From Lichenicoccus sp965213775 (GTDB lineage: Bacteria; Pseudomonadota; Alphaproteobacteria; Acetobacterales; Acetobacteraceae), in the NCBI GenBank assembly GCA_965213775.1, contig CBDCAC010000004.1:992001-1056000 (forward strand): a stretch of 64,000 nucleotides of DNA. Reading direction: 5' to 3'. The translations under genes and the position numbers were made by a program. Positions 44,889 to 54,670 of the stretch are shown here, in pieces (the stretch's first letter is position 1; the number at the start of each line of letters is the position of its first letter). Below the pieces are notes generated by a model, which saw only the letters and a list, made by a program, of their open reading frames with translations, did no database searches and had not been told where the DNA came from.

Positions 44889-46772
44889 ATGCAGGCACCC
44901 GGTTTGGAGACGCAGACGGGCCGCGAGGATGCCGGGCGCTACGGCCACCTGTTCCGGGCCGGCTTCGTGCGGCGCGCCCTCTACGTGAGCGAGGAGCTGT
45001 TCCGGCAGGAGATGGCCGACCTGTTCGGCCAGACCTGGATATATCACGGCCACGAGAGCGAGATCCCGGCCGCGGACGATTTCATCACCCGGCGGATCGG
45101 CCGCCGCCCGGTGATCGTGACCCGCAACGATCGCGGCGAGATCAACGTGCTGCTCAACCGGTGCACGCATCGCGGCGCCATCGTCTGCCGCCAGAGCCGC
45201 GGCAACGCCAGGCGGTTCACCTGCGGCTACCACGCCTGGAGCTTCGCCAACGACGGACGCTGCACCGGCATCCCGCTGCGTCACGCCTACGGACCCGGGT
45301 TCGAGATCGAGGATCAGAACCTGCACCGGCCGGCCCGGGTGGAGTGCTACCGCGGCTTCATCTTCGCCTGCATGAAGCCCGACATCGACGACCTGGCCAG
45401 CCATCTCGGCGGGGCGCGTATGTTCCTCGACCAGTGGCTCGACCGCGACGGCGGCCGCCCGGTGGTGGTGAATGCCGGCTCGATGCCGTTCCGCACCTTC
45501 ACCAACTGGAAGACGGTGTACGACAACGCCGGCGACGGCTACCACCCGCCGTTCTCGCATACCTCGATGCTGCGCGTGTTCGCCAAGCGCCACGGCGCGG
45601 ACAGCGACATGTGGGTCTCCGGCTGGACCGCGCGCGACATCCTCTCGCCGTTCCCGCTGCCGGGCAACGACCTCGCCACGCGCGGCGATGTCACCGCGGC
45701 ACCGCTCGCCGCGGCGCACGACAACCTCAACTGGGAGCGCCTGCGCGGGGTGCGGGTGAGCGCGCTGATCCAGCTCACCGACGCGCTGACCATCCTGCCG
45801 AGCTACATGGAGCAGCGCATCACCCAGGGCGGCCAGAACCTGATCGACAGGCCGCCTGGCGATGTGGAGGCGCACTACCAGCCCTTCGACCTCGCCGAGC
45901 CGGTGCTGGACAGCTTCAACCTCTACAGCCTCAACATGCGCTACGCCTTCAGGCCGTTCGACCTCACCTCGCAGACTTCCCGCTGGACCCACAACCTGCG
46001 CCAGACTCAGGACGGTTCGGAGGTGCTGCAGAGCGTGCTCGACCTGCCGGGCTACGACCTCGCCGACGGCGGCATCGGCACCAGCCCGTGGGTGGAGACC
46101 GACTATTCGCGCCAGCTCAGCAAGGAGCTGCGCGTGACCTCGACCTATCCGAGCCCGCTGCGATGGCAGTTCGGCGCGTTCTACAGCGATTTCAGCAGCA
46201 CCAACTACCAGACCGGCCGCGCGCCCGGCGGTGCGGCGCTGTTCGGCATCACCAACCTCTACAGCCAGAACATCGTGCAGCCGATCCAGCAGGTGGCGGG
46301 GTTCGGCCAGGCCCCTTACCGCCTCCTGCCCAGCCTGACCTTCACCGCCGGCCTGCGCTACTGCGACTTCATGAGCTCGAACGACGCGACGCAGAGCGGC
46401 CTGTTCGGATCCAACGGCGACGACATCGCGCGCCACACCCGGACCGGCCGGCTCGACACCGGCCTCAACCCTAAATTCACCCTGGCCTGGCTGCCCAACC
46501 CGGACCTCACCGTCTACAGCACGATCTCGCGCGGCTTCCGTCCCGGCGGCGGCAACGAGGTGGTGCCGACCACCGGCCCGGATTCCTGCTCCGCCGCACT
46601 CGCCAGCCTCGGCAAGACCTCGGCGCCGCTGACCTTCGGCGCCGACCACGTGTGGAACTACGAGCTCGGCGAGAAGGCACGGCTGCTCGGCGGCCGCGTC
46701 ACCATCAACGCCGCCGGCTACTACGAGGACTGGGCGGACGTTCAGAAATTCATCTCGCTGTCCTGCGGCTAG
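44889..46772 (+). CDS. chimera: Rieske oxygenase N-part joined to TonB-receptor barrel
   Basis: One open frame of 627 residues. Residues 1 to ~270 are a Rieske oxygenase alpha subunit with the cluster motif CTHRGA...CGYHAW and the iron site NAGDGYHPPFSH. From about residue 275-280 (DNLNWERLRGVRVSAL, near 45700-45740) the sequence is instead the beta-barrel of a TonB-dependent receptor (LTDALTILPSYMEQRI, STISRGFRPGGGNE). No signal peptide or plug precedes the barrel. An in-frame TAG ends it at 46772. The likely origin is a deletion that fused two tandem genes; a functional product is improbable. Confidence 0.7.
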   Translation: MQAPGLETQTGREDAGRYGHLFRAGFVRRALYVSEELFRQEMADLFGQTWIYHGHESEIPAADDFITRRIGRRPVIVTRNDRGEINVLLNRCTHRGAIVCRQSRGNARRFTCGYHAWSFANDGRCTGIPLRHAYGPGFEIEDQNLHRPARVECYRGFIFACMKPDIDDLASHLGGARMFLDQWLDRDGGRPVVVNAGSMPFRTFTNWKTVYDNAGDGYHPPFSHTSMLRVFAKRHGADSDMWVSGWTARDILSPFPLPGNDLATRGDVTAAPLAAAHDNLNWERLRGVRVSALIQLTDALTILPSYMEQRITQGGQNLIDRPPGDVEAHYQPFDLAEPVLDSFNLYSLNMRYAFRPFDLTSQTSRWTHNLRQTQDGSEVLQSVLDLPGYDLADGGIGTSPWVETDYSRQLSKELRVTSTYPSPLRWQFGAFYSDFSSTNYQTGRAPGGAALFGITNLYSQNIVQPIQQVAGFGQAPYRLLPSLTFTAGLRYCDFMSSNDATQSGLFGSNGDDIARHTRTGRLDTGLNPKFTLAWLPNPDLTVYSTISRGFRPGGGNEVVPTTGPDSCSAALASLGKTSAPLTFGADHVWNYELGEKARLLGGRVTINAAGYYEDWADVQKFISLSCG

Positions 46773-47269
46773 ATCTACAACGACAATGCGGGTTCCGCGC
46801 AGGTCATGGCGGCGAGCTGGAGACCGGCATCGCGCTCGCCGCCGGGCTGAACCTCACCGAGAGCCTCGGCTACACCCACGCCACCTACACCACGGACAAG
46901 CTGGAGGCCGGCATCACCGCCGGCCAGACCCTGACCGACGCGCCGCGCTGGGTGTCCAGCACGGCGCTGACCTACACCGCGCCGGTGACCCTGAAGATCA
47001 ATTCCGTCACCCGCTACGTCAACGACTACACCAGCACGATGACCGACATCACCTACGCCAGCAACGACGTCCCGGTGCGCGACATCACGTCGATACGCAC
47101 CGGCCTGGTCTCCGGTCCCTGGTCGGCCTGGCTGTTCGTCGACAACCTGACCAACAAGCACGCGATCCTGACCAACATCTCCTCGATCGTGCTGAGCATC
47201 CCCTCGATCGACCGCGCCGCCACCGATCAGCCGCGCACCATCGGGCTCGACCTGTCCTACGGCTTCTGA
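46773..47269 (+). pseudogene. 3' end of a TonB-dependent receptor gene
   Basis: After the TAG at 46770-46772 the receptor continues in frame as IYNDNAGSAQV, then loses one base near 46806 and continues in another frame with GELETGIALAAGLNLTESLGYTHA to the barrel terminus LDLSYGF at 47269. It is the remainder of the receptor part of the chimera and has no start of its own. Confidence 0.75.
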
Positions 47270-47287
47270 GCCGAGGACGGATCGCCG

Positions 47288-48620
47288 TCAGAATTCCAGC
47301 AGCGTCTCGCGCAGCGTGCTCTTGGCATAGGCGGTGCGGGTCAGACCGCGACGCTGCAGCGCCGGCACCAGCCCGTCGGTGTTCGAGGCGATGTAGCTGC
47401 GGCTCAGCCGATGATACGGCGCGGTGAGCAGGAAGCCGTCGCCGCCGACCGCCGCCATTGCCTCGCCCATCAGCTCGGCGACATGGTCCGGGGTGCCGAC
47501 CAGCTCCAGCGTGCTGCCGGTGCCGCTGTCGCGGACCAGCTGGCGCAGCGTCTTGGGACTCGGAGGCTGCCCGCTTCCGGTCTGGCCGCCCCCGGTCTGG
47601 CAGAACTTGTCCAGCCCGCCCTGCCCGGCGTTGGTGGTGAGCGGCGGCAGCGGGCGGTCGAGGTCGTAGCCGGAGAGGTCGATATCCACGAACGAGCCGA
47701 ACAGCGCCAGGGTGCGCTCGGTGAAGCCGGGCGAGGCGAGCACGCGCTCGTACTGGTCGCGTGCCTCCTGCATGGTGTCGGCGACCACCGGCGCCACCAG
47801 GAACAGCACCTTGATGCTGTCCGGATCGCGGCCCTGGCGCTCCGCGTGCCGGCGGACATCGTCGCGATAGCGCTTCATCCCCTCGATGCCGTTGGTGGTG
47901 GCGATGATCGAGTCCGCGTGCTTGGCCGCGAACTCGCGTCCGCGCGGCGAGCCGCCGGCCTGGATATAGGCGGGACGGCCCTGCGGGCAGCGCACCGTGT
48001 TCAGCGGCCCCTGGACGCGGAGATACTCGCCCTCGAAATTGACCGCGCGCACCCGGCTGGCGTCAATGTAGGTGTCGGTGGCGTGGTCGCGCACCACCGC
48101 GTCCGCATCCCACGATTCGAACAGCCTGGTGACCAGCTCGACATACTCGTCGGCCATGTCGTAGCGCAGCGCCCTCGGCGGCATCGCGGTCTTGCCGAAA
48201 TTCTTCGCCGCCGCGTCCTCGGTGCTGGTGACGATGTTCCAGCCGAAGCGGCCGCGCGAGAGGTGGTCGAGCGTCGAAGCGAGGCGGGCCAGCATGAACG
48301 GCGGATAGGCCATGGTGGAAAGCGTGATCACGATCCCCAAGTGGCTGGTGACGGAGCCGAGGATCGCGGCCAGCGGCGAGGGGTCGTGCTTGGGCGCCAT
48401 GATGCCGTGCTTGAGGTAAGTGGCGTTGCTGCCGCCATGGATGGCCGGGATGCTCAGCGTATCCTCGATCAGCATGTAGTCGAAGCAGGCGCGCTCCATC
48501 GCGCGCCAGGTCGCTGTGCAGCTCCCCGGTCCAGGGCTCCGCACCGGCGCCGAGCGGGTCGTTCCAGGCGTTCTGCCCGAAATAGGTGAACCAGCCGAGA
48601 TGGAAGCGGCGATCGGACAT
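47288..48620 (-). pseudogene. LLM-class flavin monooxygenase with a frameshift
   Basis: Starts MSDRRFHLGWFTYFGQNAW at 48620, typical of the NtaA/SnaA/DszA group of FMN-dependent monooxygenases, and changes frame near 48501-48506: the N-terminal frame reads HSDLAR and the other frame resumes with MERACFDYMLIEDTL and runs ~400 residues (TLDHLSRGRFGWNIVTS, PAYIQAGGSPRGREFAAKHAD) to the stop. The sequence there is a short CG dinucleotide run and two bases appear to be missing. It may be a true null allele or a sequencing error. Without the shift the enzyme would be ~445 residues and complete. Confidence 0.78.
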
Positions 48621-48756
48621 GGTGTCTCCCGGATGGCGTGTCGGCAATGGGCGACAGCGGAGCAAGATATCGTGCGAGCGTCGCCCACGGTGTCAGGCAC
48701 GACTCTTGCACTGTCAGTCGGCTGCAACCCGTCACCCGCAGCAGGAGCACCCGATC

Positions 48757-51051
48757 ATGAGCGAGGCCAAGCGCCGGATCTGTCTCGCCGTGCTGCTGCA
48801 TGGCGGCCGCTTCTCGTGGAAATATCCCGACGCGCGGGCTGAAGGCGACCACGACATCGAGATGTACAAGGATCTCGCCCGCACCGCCGAGCGCGGCCGG
48901 TTCGACATCATCTTCATGGCCGACGGCTACTCGATCAAGGATGACGGGCTCGGGCCCGACGCGCTGCGCTCGATGAGCACGGTGGTGCATTTCGACCCGC
49001 TCACCCTGCTCGGCGTGCTGTCGACCGTCACCAGCCGGATCGGGCTCGTCTGCACCGGCTCGACCACCTACAACGAGCCGTACGACTTCGCCCGTCGGCT
49101 GGCGACACTCGACCATATCAGCGGCGGCCGCGCCGGCTGGAACGTGATCACCTCGCAGATGACCAGCGAGGCGCTGAACTACGGCTATGACGGCCCGCTC
49201 TCCACCGAGGACCGCTACGCCCGCGCGCGCGAGTTCCTCGACGTCACCCTCAAGCTATGGGACAGCTGGGACGATGATGCCTTCCCGCGCGACAAGACGA
49301 GCGGCACCTACCTGCATCCCGAGCGTATGCACGTGCTCGATCATCGCGGCCGCTTCTTCAAGGTGCGCGGGCCGCTGAACGTCGCGCGCATGCCGCAGGG
49401 CTATCCGCTGATCTGCCAGGCGGGTGAATCCGAGGACGGGCGCGAGTTCGCGGCGCAATCCGCCGACATGATGTACGGCAAGGCGGTGACGCTCGAGCAC
49501 GGGCAGGAATTCTACGCCTCGATGAAGGCGAGGCTCGCCAAGTACGGCCGCGCCCGCGACTCGCTGAAGATCATGCCCGGGCTGTGCTGCGTGGTCGGCC
49601 GCACCCGCGAGGAGGCGCAGGAGAAGTTCGACCGGGTGCAGCGCATGATCAGCGCGGTCGAGGCGCGCGCCTTCGCGGTGCAGTTCATGGGACCGGCGTT
49701 CAATCTCGAAGGCGATCCCGAGGCACCGATGCCGGAGTCCGACGAGCTCGACGCCATCGCCCGGCGCAAGCGCATGGGCCTCGTGCGCGACGGGCGCAGG
49801 CTCTCGCTGGTGGAGCTCGGCCGCTGGATCGCCGCCTGCATGGGCCACCTGACCATGATCGGCACGCCCGGCGAGATCGCCGACCAGATGGAGCGCTTCA
49901 TCGACGAGGAGGGCTCGGACGGCTTCGCGCTGATGCCGCACTACCTGCCTGGCAACCTGGACGATTTCGTCGAGCTGGTGATCCCGGAGCTGCAGCGGCG
50001 CGGCCGATGCCGCACCGAATACGAGGGCGCCACGCTGCGCGAGAATCTCGGCCTGCCGCGGCCGCCCAGCCGCTATGCGGCATCCCGGCCGGACGCCTTG
50101 CCCGAGGTCGTACCGGTGCTCGACCTCGCGACCCTCTCGGCGGCCGGCCTGGTGTCGGCGCTACAGGGCTGCTCGTGCGTGCTGCTCACCGAGCACGGCG
50201 TAAAGCTGCCGCTGACCGAGGCCGTCGACGCCTCGGCGCGCGCGTTCTTCGCCCTGCCGGAGGCGGAGAAGCAGCAGGTCGCTTGGTCCGGACGCGGCGC
50301 CTGGCAGGGCTGGCAGCGCATGGCCGAAGACTCTCCGCCCGGCGACGCCGCCGACCTGGTGGAGCGCTACGAGCTGCGACTCGCCCAGCGCACCATGTCG
50401 GACGGGCCGGTCGACCTCGCCGACGAGGCCGGGCTCGCGCGCTGGGGCGGCAGCTTTGCGCTGTGGCCGTCGCGGCCGGAGGGCTTTCGCGGCGCCTGGA
50501 CCCGCACCTACGCGGCGATGCACGATCTCTCGTCGCGGCTGGTGCGGCTGCTGGCCGACGGCCTCGGGATCGATGCCGGAACACTCGATGCCTGGACCGT
50601 GCGGCAATGGTCGAACCTGGTCGTCAACCATTATCCGCCGCTGCACGCGACGCCCGCGACCGGCCGGGTGCGCAGCAGGCCGCACACCGACATCGGCGGC
50701 CTCACCCTCCTGTGGTCGGACGACAGGAGCGGCGGCCTGGAGGCCCGCATCGGCCCTGGCGGCGCTTGGGTGCCGGTGCGGATCCCGCCGGGCGCGCTGC
50801 TGGTGCAGGCCGGCGACCTGCTGACGCGCTGGAGCGGCGGCCGCATCCCCTCGAACCTGCATCGCGTGGTCAATCCGGCCGCGGGCAGCGAGGCGGCGCG
50901 GCGTGGCCGCTTCTCGGTGGTGTATTTCCATCATCCCGACATGGCGACGACCATTCCGGACGAGCGTGGAGGCGAGCTGGTGGCGGCCGAGCACGTGCGC
51001 CGGCGCCAACGCCTGGACACGCCGATCCTGGAGACCGCGCTCGATGCCTGA
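48757..51051 (+). CDS. fusion: flavin (LLM) monooxygenase + isopenicillin-N-synthase-like oxygenase
   Basis: 764 residues. Residues 1-432 are a complete NtaA/DszA-type flavin monooxygenase (FDIIFMADGYSIKDDG, LDHISGGRAGWNVITS, ICQAGESEDGREFAA). After a short linker, residues ~447-764 are a non-haem Fe(II) oxygenase of the isopenicillin N synthase family: PHTDIGGLTLLW and NLHRVVNP give the His-Asp-His iron site and RGRFSVVYF the Arg-x-Ser that binds 2-oxoglutarate. AGGAGC precedes the ATG. The next gene overlaps its end by eight bases. Known LLM enzymes of this group need FMNH2 from a reductase, not seen here. Substrate unknown; the transporter suggests a sulfonate-like or aromatic compound. 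Confidence 0.85.
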   Translation: MSEAKRRICLAVLLHGGRFSWKYPDARAEGDHDIEMYKDLARTAERGRFDIIFMADGYSIKDDGLGPDALRSMSTVVHFDPLTLLGVLSTVTSRIGLVCTGSTTYNEPYDFARRLATLDHISGGRAGWNVITSQMTSEALNYGYDGPLSTEDRYARAREFLDVTLKLWDSWDDDAFPRDKTSGTYLHPERMHVLDHRGRFFKVRGPLNVARMPQGYPLICQAGESEDGREFAAQSADMMYGKAVTLEHGQEFYASMKARLAKYGRARDSLKIMPGLCCVVGRTREEAQEKFDRVQRMISAVEARAFAVQFMGPAFNLEGDPEAPMPESDELDAIARRKRMGLVRDGRRLSLVELGRWIAACMGHLTMIGTPGEIADQMERFIDEEGSDGFALMPHYLPGNLDDFVELVIPELQRRGRCRTEYEGATLRENLGLPRPPSRYAASRPDALPEVVPVLDLATLSAAGLVSALQGCSCVLLTEHGVKLPLTEAVDASARAFFALPEAEKQQVAWSGRGAWQGWQRMAEDSPPGDAADLVERYELRLAQRTMSDGPVDLADEAGLARWGGSFALWPSRPEGFRGAWTRTYAAMHDLSSRLVRLLADGLGIDAGTLDAWTVRQWSNLVVNHYPPLHATPATGRVRSRPHTDIGGLTLLWSDDRSGGLEARIGPGGAWVPVRIPPGALLVQAGDLLTRWSGGRIPSNLHRVVNPAAGSEAARRGRFSVVYFHHPDMATTIPDERGGELVAAEHVRRRQRLDTPILETALDA

Positions 51052-52072
51052 CCGCAGGCGCGTGCTGGGCGCGGGCCTGGCGGGGCTCGCCGCGCTCGCC
51101 GCCCCCGCGATCCTGCGCCGTCCGGCCGCCGCCGCCGACCTCGGCACGCTGGCGCTGCGGCTGTGCTGGATCGACAACGCGCAGTTCGCCGGCGAGTACT
51201 ACGCCGACAGCCGCGGCTACTACCGCGACGCCGGCTTCTCCGGGGTGCAGCTCATCAGCGGCGGCCCGAGCGCCCCGCCCGCCGAGACCGACCTGGTGCA
51301 GGAGAAGTGCCTGCTCGGCATCTCCGCCATCGACCTGACCGCGGCCGCGATCGGCCAGGGGGCGGCGCTGCGCACCATCGGCGGGCTGTACCAGAAGAGC
51401 GCGTTCTGCATCATGTCGCTGGCGAGCCGGCCGATCCCGAAGCCGCGGGCGATGATCGGTCGGCGCATCGGCGTGCAGGCCGGCAACCAGCTCGTGTTCG
51501 CGACCTTCCTGCAGCTCAACGGCATCGATCCGGGGGCGGTGCACACCGTGCCGGTGCAGTTCGACCCGACGCTGCTGGTGGCGGGCGGCGTCGATGGCTG
51601 GGTCAGCTATATCGCCAACGAACCCAACACGCTGAAGATCAAGGGTGTCGCGACCACCACCTTCCTGTTCGCCGACTACAACTACCCGCTGGTGATGGAG
51701 ACCTACGTCGCGCGGCAGAGCTCGACGGTGCACGAGCGCGAGCGGCTGAAGGCGGCGCTGCGGGCCGAGATACGCGGCTGGAAGGACAACCTGCGCGATC
51801 CGGACGGCGGCGCGATGCTCGCGGTGAACCGCTACGGCCGCGCGCTCGGGCTGGACCCGATGGCGGAGAAGCTGCAGTCGCGCACCGAGAACACGCTGCT
51901 GGTCAGCCCCGAGACCGAGGCGCATGGGCTGATGATGCTCAGCCCCGAACTGATCGAGAGGAACGTCAAGGTGCTGCGCGATCTGGGCAACGACGTCACC
52001 GCCGCCGACCTGTTCGACCTGTCGCTGCTGGAGGAGGTCTACCAGGAGGACCCGTCGCTGATCCGGGTATAG
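51044..52072 (+). CDS. ABC transporter substrate-binding protein (SsuA/NMT1-like)
   Basis: 342 residues. A Tat-like signal (PDRRRVLGAGLAGLAALAAP) precedes an NMT1/SsuA-type binding fold (LRLCWIDNAQFAGEYYAD, LLGISAIDLTAAAIGQGAALRTIGG, GRRIGVQAGNQ). Family members bind alkanesulfonates, taurine, nitrate or thiamine precursors. Its start lies inside the end of the fusion oxygenase gene, so the two are translated together. It feeds the ATPase and two permeases encoded next. Confidence 0.83.
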   Translation: MPDRRRVLGAGLAGLAALAAPAILRRPAAAADLGTLALRLCWIDNAQFAGEYYADSRGYYRDAGFSGVQLISGGPSAPPAETDLVQEKCLLGISAIDLTAAAIGQGAALRTIGGLYQKSAFCIMSLASRPIPKPRAMIGRRIGVQAGNQLVFATFLQLNGIDPGAVHTVPVQFDPTLLVAGGVDGWVSYIANEPNTLKIKGVATTTFLFADYNYPLVMETYVARQSSTVHERERLKAALRAEIRGWKDNLRDPDGGAMLAVNRYGRALGLDPMAEKLQSRTENTLLVSPETEAHGLMMLSPELIERNVKVLRDLGNDVTAADLFDLSLLEEVYQEDPSLIRV

Positions 52073-52088
52073 GCGCCGAGACTTGGAC

Positions 52089-52925
52089 ATGGCACTCCCC
52101 GCGACCCGCACCGGCGGCGGCCGGGTGCTAGGCACCGGGATCGACATCGCGGGCCTGTGCAAGAGCTACCGGGTCGGGCGGCAGCGCGTCGTGGCGCTCG
52201 AACAGGTCGGGCTGCGCACCGCCGAGCACAGCTTCGTCTCGCTGCTCGGCCCGTCTGGCTGCGGCAAATCCACCGCCCTGCGCATCCTCGCCGGGCTGGA
52301 GCAGCCGGATAGCGGCCAGGCGCTGGTGCACGGCGAGACGCCGGCCGAGCTGATCCGGCACCACCATCTGGGCATTGCCTTCCAGGACAGCGCGCTGCTG
52401 CCCTGGCGGTCGGTCACGGCCAACATCCGGCTGCCGCTGGAGGTGGCCGGGCTGCCGGCGGCGCCGCGGGCGATCGCCGACCTGATCGAGCTGGTTGGGC
52501 TGCGCGGCTTCGAGCGCGCGCGGCCGGCGCAGCTCTCGGGCGGCATGCGCCAGCGGGTGGCGATCGCGCGCGCGCTGGTGGTGCAGCCGCGCGTGCTGCT
52601 GCTCGACGAGCCGTTCGGAGCACTCGACGAGATGACGCGGCTGCGTCTCAACCTCGAGCTGCAGCGGATCTGGAGCGAGCGGCCCGCCACCACGCTGATG
52701 GTGACGCACGGCATCGGCGAGGCGGTGTTCCTATCCGACCAGGTGGCGGTGATGAGTGCCCGTCCCGGCCGCATCCGCGCCGTGGTGCCGATCGAGCTGC
52801 CGCGGCCGCGCCGGCCGGAGATGCTGCGCTCGGAGGAATTCCACCGCTACCAGGACCAGCTCGGCGAACTGCTGTTCGGCCGCGATGGCGTCGCCGCGGA
52901 AGAGCCCGACGGCGGTCCCGGATGA
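52089..52925 (+). CDS. ABC transporter ATP-binding protein (SsuB/TauB-like)
   Basis: 278 residues with Walker A GPSGCGKST, Q-loop FQDSALLPWRSV, signature LSGGMRQR, Walker B LLLDEPFGALDE and the SsuB-type C-terminal SARPGRIRAVVPIELPRPR. An alternative TTG two codons upstream exists. Its end overlaps the first permease start by four bases (ATGA). Confidence 0.87.
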   Translation: MALPATRTGGGRVLGTGIDIAGLCKSYRVGRQRVVALEQVGLRTAEHSFVSLLGPSGCGKSTALRILAGLEQPDSGQALVHGETPAELIRHHHLGIAFQDSALLPWRSVTANIRLPLEVAGLPAAPRAIADLIELVGLRGFERARPAQLSGGMRQRVAIARALVVQPRVLLLDEPFGALDEMTRLRLNLELQRIWSERPATTLMVTHGIGEAVFLSDQVAVMSARPGRIRAVVPIELPRPRRPEMLRSEEFHRYQDQLGELLFGRDGVAAEEPDGGPG

Positions 52926-53698
52926 GGCGGGCGCTCGCCCGGCTGCGGCCGGGCTGGCTCGGCGGCGCCGGCGGGGTGCTGGCGCTGCTGGCGCTGTGGT
53001 GGCTGGCGGCGGCGCTGTCGCGCGGACCGGTGGCGATGGTGCCCTCGCCCTGGGCGGTGCTGGCGCAGATCGGCCGCGACGGCTGGGGCTTCTATGCTCC
53101 CAACATCGCGCCGACGCTGGGCGAGGCGGCGCGCGGCTTCCTGTGGGGCAACGGCCTCGCCGTCGGGCTCGCATTGCTGGTGCTGCTGGTGCCCGGGCTG
53201 AACCGGGTGGTGGTGCAGCTGGCGACGGTCAGCTACTGCATCCCGGTGATCGCGATCGGGCCGCTGCTGACGCTGGTGTTCAGCGGCCGCACGCCGATGG
53301 TGGCGCTGGCGGCGCTGTCGGTGTTCTTCACCAGCCTGGTCGGGATGCTGCTGGGCCTGCGCGCGGCGGAGCCGGCCAGCCTCGACCTGGTGCGCGCCTA
53401 TGGCGGCGGCCGCTGGCAGCGCTTCCGCCGGGTGCAGCTGTTCGCAGCCCTGCCGGCCTCGTTCGCGGCCCTGGGCATCGCCGCACCCGCCGCCCTGCTC
53501 GGCGCCATCCTCGGCGAGTGGCTGGGCTCGGTGCAGAGCGGGCTCGGGGTGGCGATGGTGATCTCGATGCAGCAGATGGCCGCCGCCCGCTCCTGGGGCA
53601 TCGCCCTGGTGTGCGGCGTGCTCGCCGGCGGCGCCTACGCGCTGGTGGCGCTGGCCGGCCGGCTGGCGATGCCCTGGCGCGCCGGAGACCGCGGCTGA
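52922..53698 (+). CDS. ABC transporter permease 1 (SsuC/TauC-like)
   Basis: 258 residues, about six membrane helices and the inner-membrane-component loop motif RAYGGGRWQRFRRVQLFAALPASFAALG that docks on the ATPase. Family and context indicate the channel for the NMT1/SsuA-type ligand. It is followed by a second, related permease, which would allow a heterodimeric channel. Confidence 0.83.
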   Translation: MRRALARLRPGWLGGAGGVLALLALWWLAAALSRGPVAMVPSPWAVLAQIGRDGWGFYAPNIAPTLGEAARGFLWGNGLAVGLALLVLLVPGLNRVVVQLATVSYCIPVIAIGPLLTLVFSGRTPMVALAALSVFFTSLVGMLLGLRAAEPASLDLVRAYGGGRWQRFRRVQLFAALPASFAALGIAAPAALLGAILGEWLGSVQSGLGVAMVISMQQMAAARSWGIALVCGVLAGGAYALVALAGRLAMPWRAGDRG

Positions 53699-53744
53699 GC
53701 GCGCCGGGGCCAAGGCTGGGCGCGCCGGGGCCAAGGCTGGGCGC
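53699..53744. repeat. 21-base tandem duplication between two permease genes
   Basis: Two perfect copies of a 21-base unit (53699-53719 and 53720-53740; core GCCGGGGCCAAGGCTGG) plus four bases of a third. The unit is seven codons long and, in the frame of the downstream permease, encodes APGPRLG twice. It begins at the stop of permease 1 and blurs where permease 2 starts. Confidence 0.8.
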
Positions 53745-53748
53745 TTCT

Positions 53749-54537
53749 GTGCTGGCGCGTCTGGCGGGACCGCCGGCGACGATGCTGCTGTCCCTGGCGG
53801 TGGCGCTGGTGGCGTGGGTCGCCTTCCTGCACCTGTTCGCGGTGAGCCCGTTGATGGGCAAGGGGCCGCTCGCGGTCGGGCACTACCTGTTCGGCACGTC
53901 GTTCTCGGCGCGCAACCGTGCCGGACTGCTGGGCGCGCTGGCGGTGACGCTGGGCCATGCCGGCATCGGCTTCGCGCTTGGCCTGGGGCTCGGCGTCGCG
54001 TCCGCGATCCTGTTCGTGCTGTCGCCTGCGGCACGGCGGGGCCTGCTGCCGGTGGCGATGATCCTGCGCTCGGTGCCGCTGGTGGCGATGACGCCGCTGA
54101 TCGTCCTGGTGTTCGGACGTGGTGCTGCCGCGGTCGGCGTGATCGGCGCGATCATCGTGTTCTTTCCGACCGTGGTGAACGTGACGCTGAGCCTGCGCTC
54201 GCTGCCGCCGCTGTCGTCGGACCTGATCCGCGTGCATGGCGGCGGTGCCTGGATGACGCTGCGAAAGGTCGGCCTGCCGAGCGCCCTGCCGGCGCTGTTC
54301 GCCTCGATCCGGCTGTCGCTGCCGGCAGCCCTGGTCGGCGCGCTGCTGGCGGAGTGGCTCGCGACGGGAGACGGGCTCGGCTACCGCATGCAACGCGACA
54401 TCACCAGCTTCCGCAGCGCCGACCTGTGGAGCGCGGTGGTGCTGGTGACCCTGTGCTCGCTGACGCTCTACACCCTTGCCGGGCTGGTCGAGCAGGCCGT
54501 GCTGAGCCGGCGCGGTGCCGTATCATCGACCCGATGA
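53749..54537 (+). CDS. ABC transporter permease 2 (SsuC/TauC-like)
   Basis: 262 residues from the GTG at 53749, with about six helices and the docking loop RVHGGGAWMTLRKVGLPSALPALFASI. A related but distinct partner of permease 1; two different permeases suggest a heterodimeric importer. No good ribosome site precedes any candidate start: the frame is open back through the 21-base repeat to the previous stop (a CTGA overlap), while the ATG at 53782 would begin inside the first helix. Confidence 0.8.
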   Translation: MLARLAGPPATMLLSLAVALVAWVAFLHLFAVSPLMGKGPLAVGHYLFGTSFSARNRAGLLGALAVTLGHAGIGFALGLGLGVASAILFVLSPAARRGLLPVAMILRSVPLVAMTPLIVLVFGRGAAAVGVIGAIIVFFPTVVNVTLSLRSLPPLSSDLIRVHGGGAWMTLRKVGLPSALPALFASIRLSLPAALVGALLAEWLATGDGLGYRMQRDITSFRSADLWSAVVLVTLCSLTLYTLAGLVEQAVLSRRGAVSSTR

Positions 54538-54670
54538 AGTGACCTGTCTGATCCAGGGCGGTTGCAGAGCGAGCGGCATCCATGACGGTTTCCTGATCGG
54601 CCCTTGAGGAGGTCTCTCCACGGTCCGGCGACCGGAGATCGTGCAAAGATCGGTCACGAAGGAGACTGAG

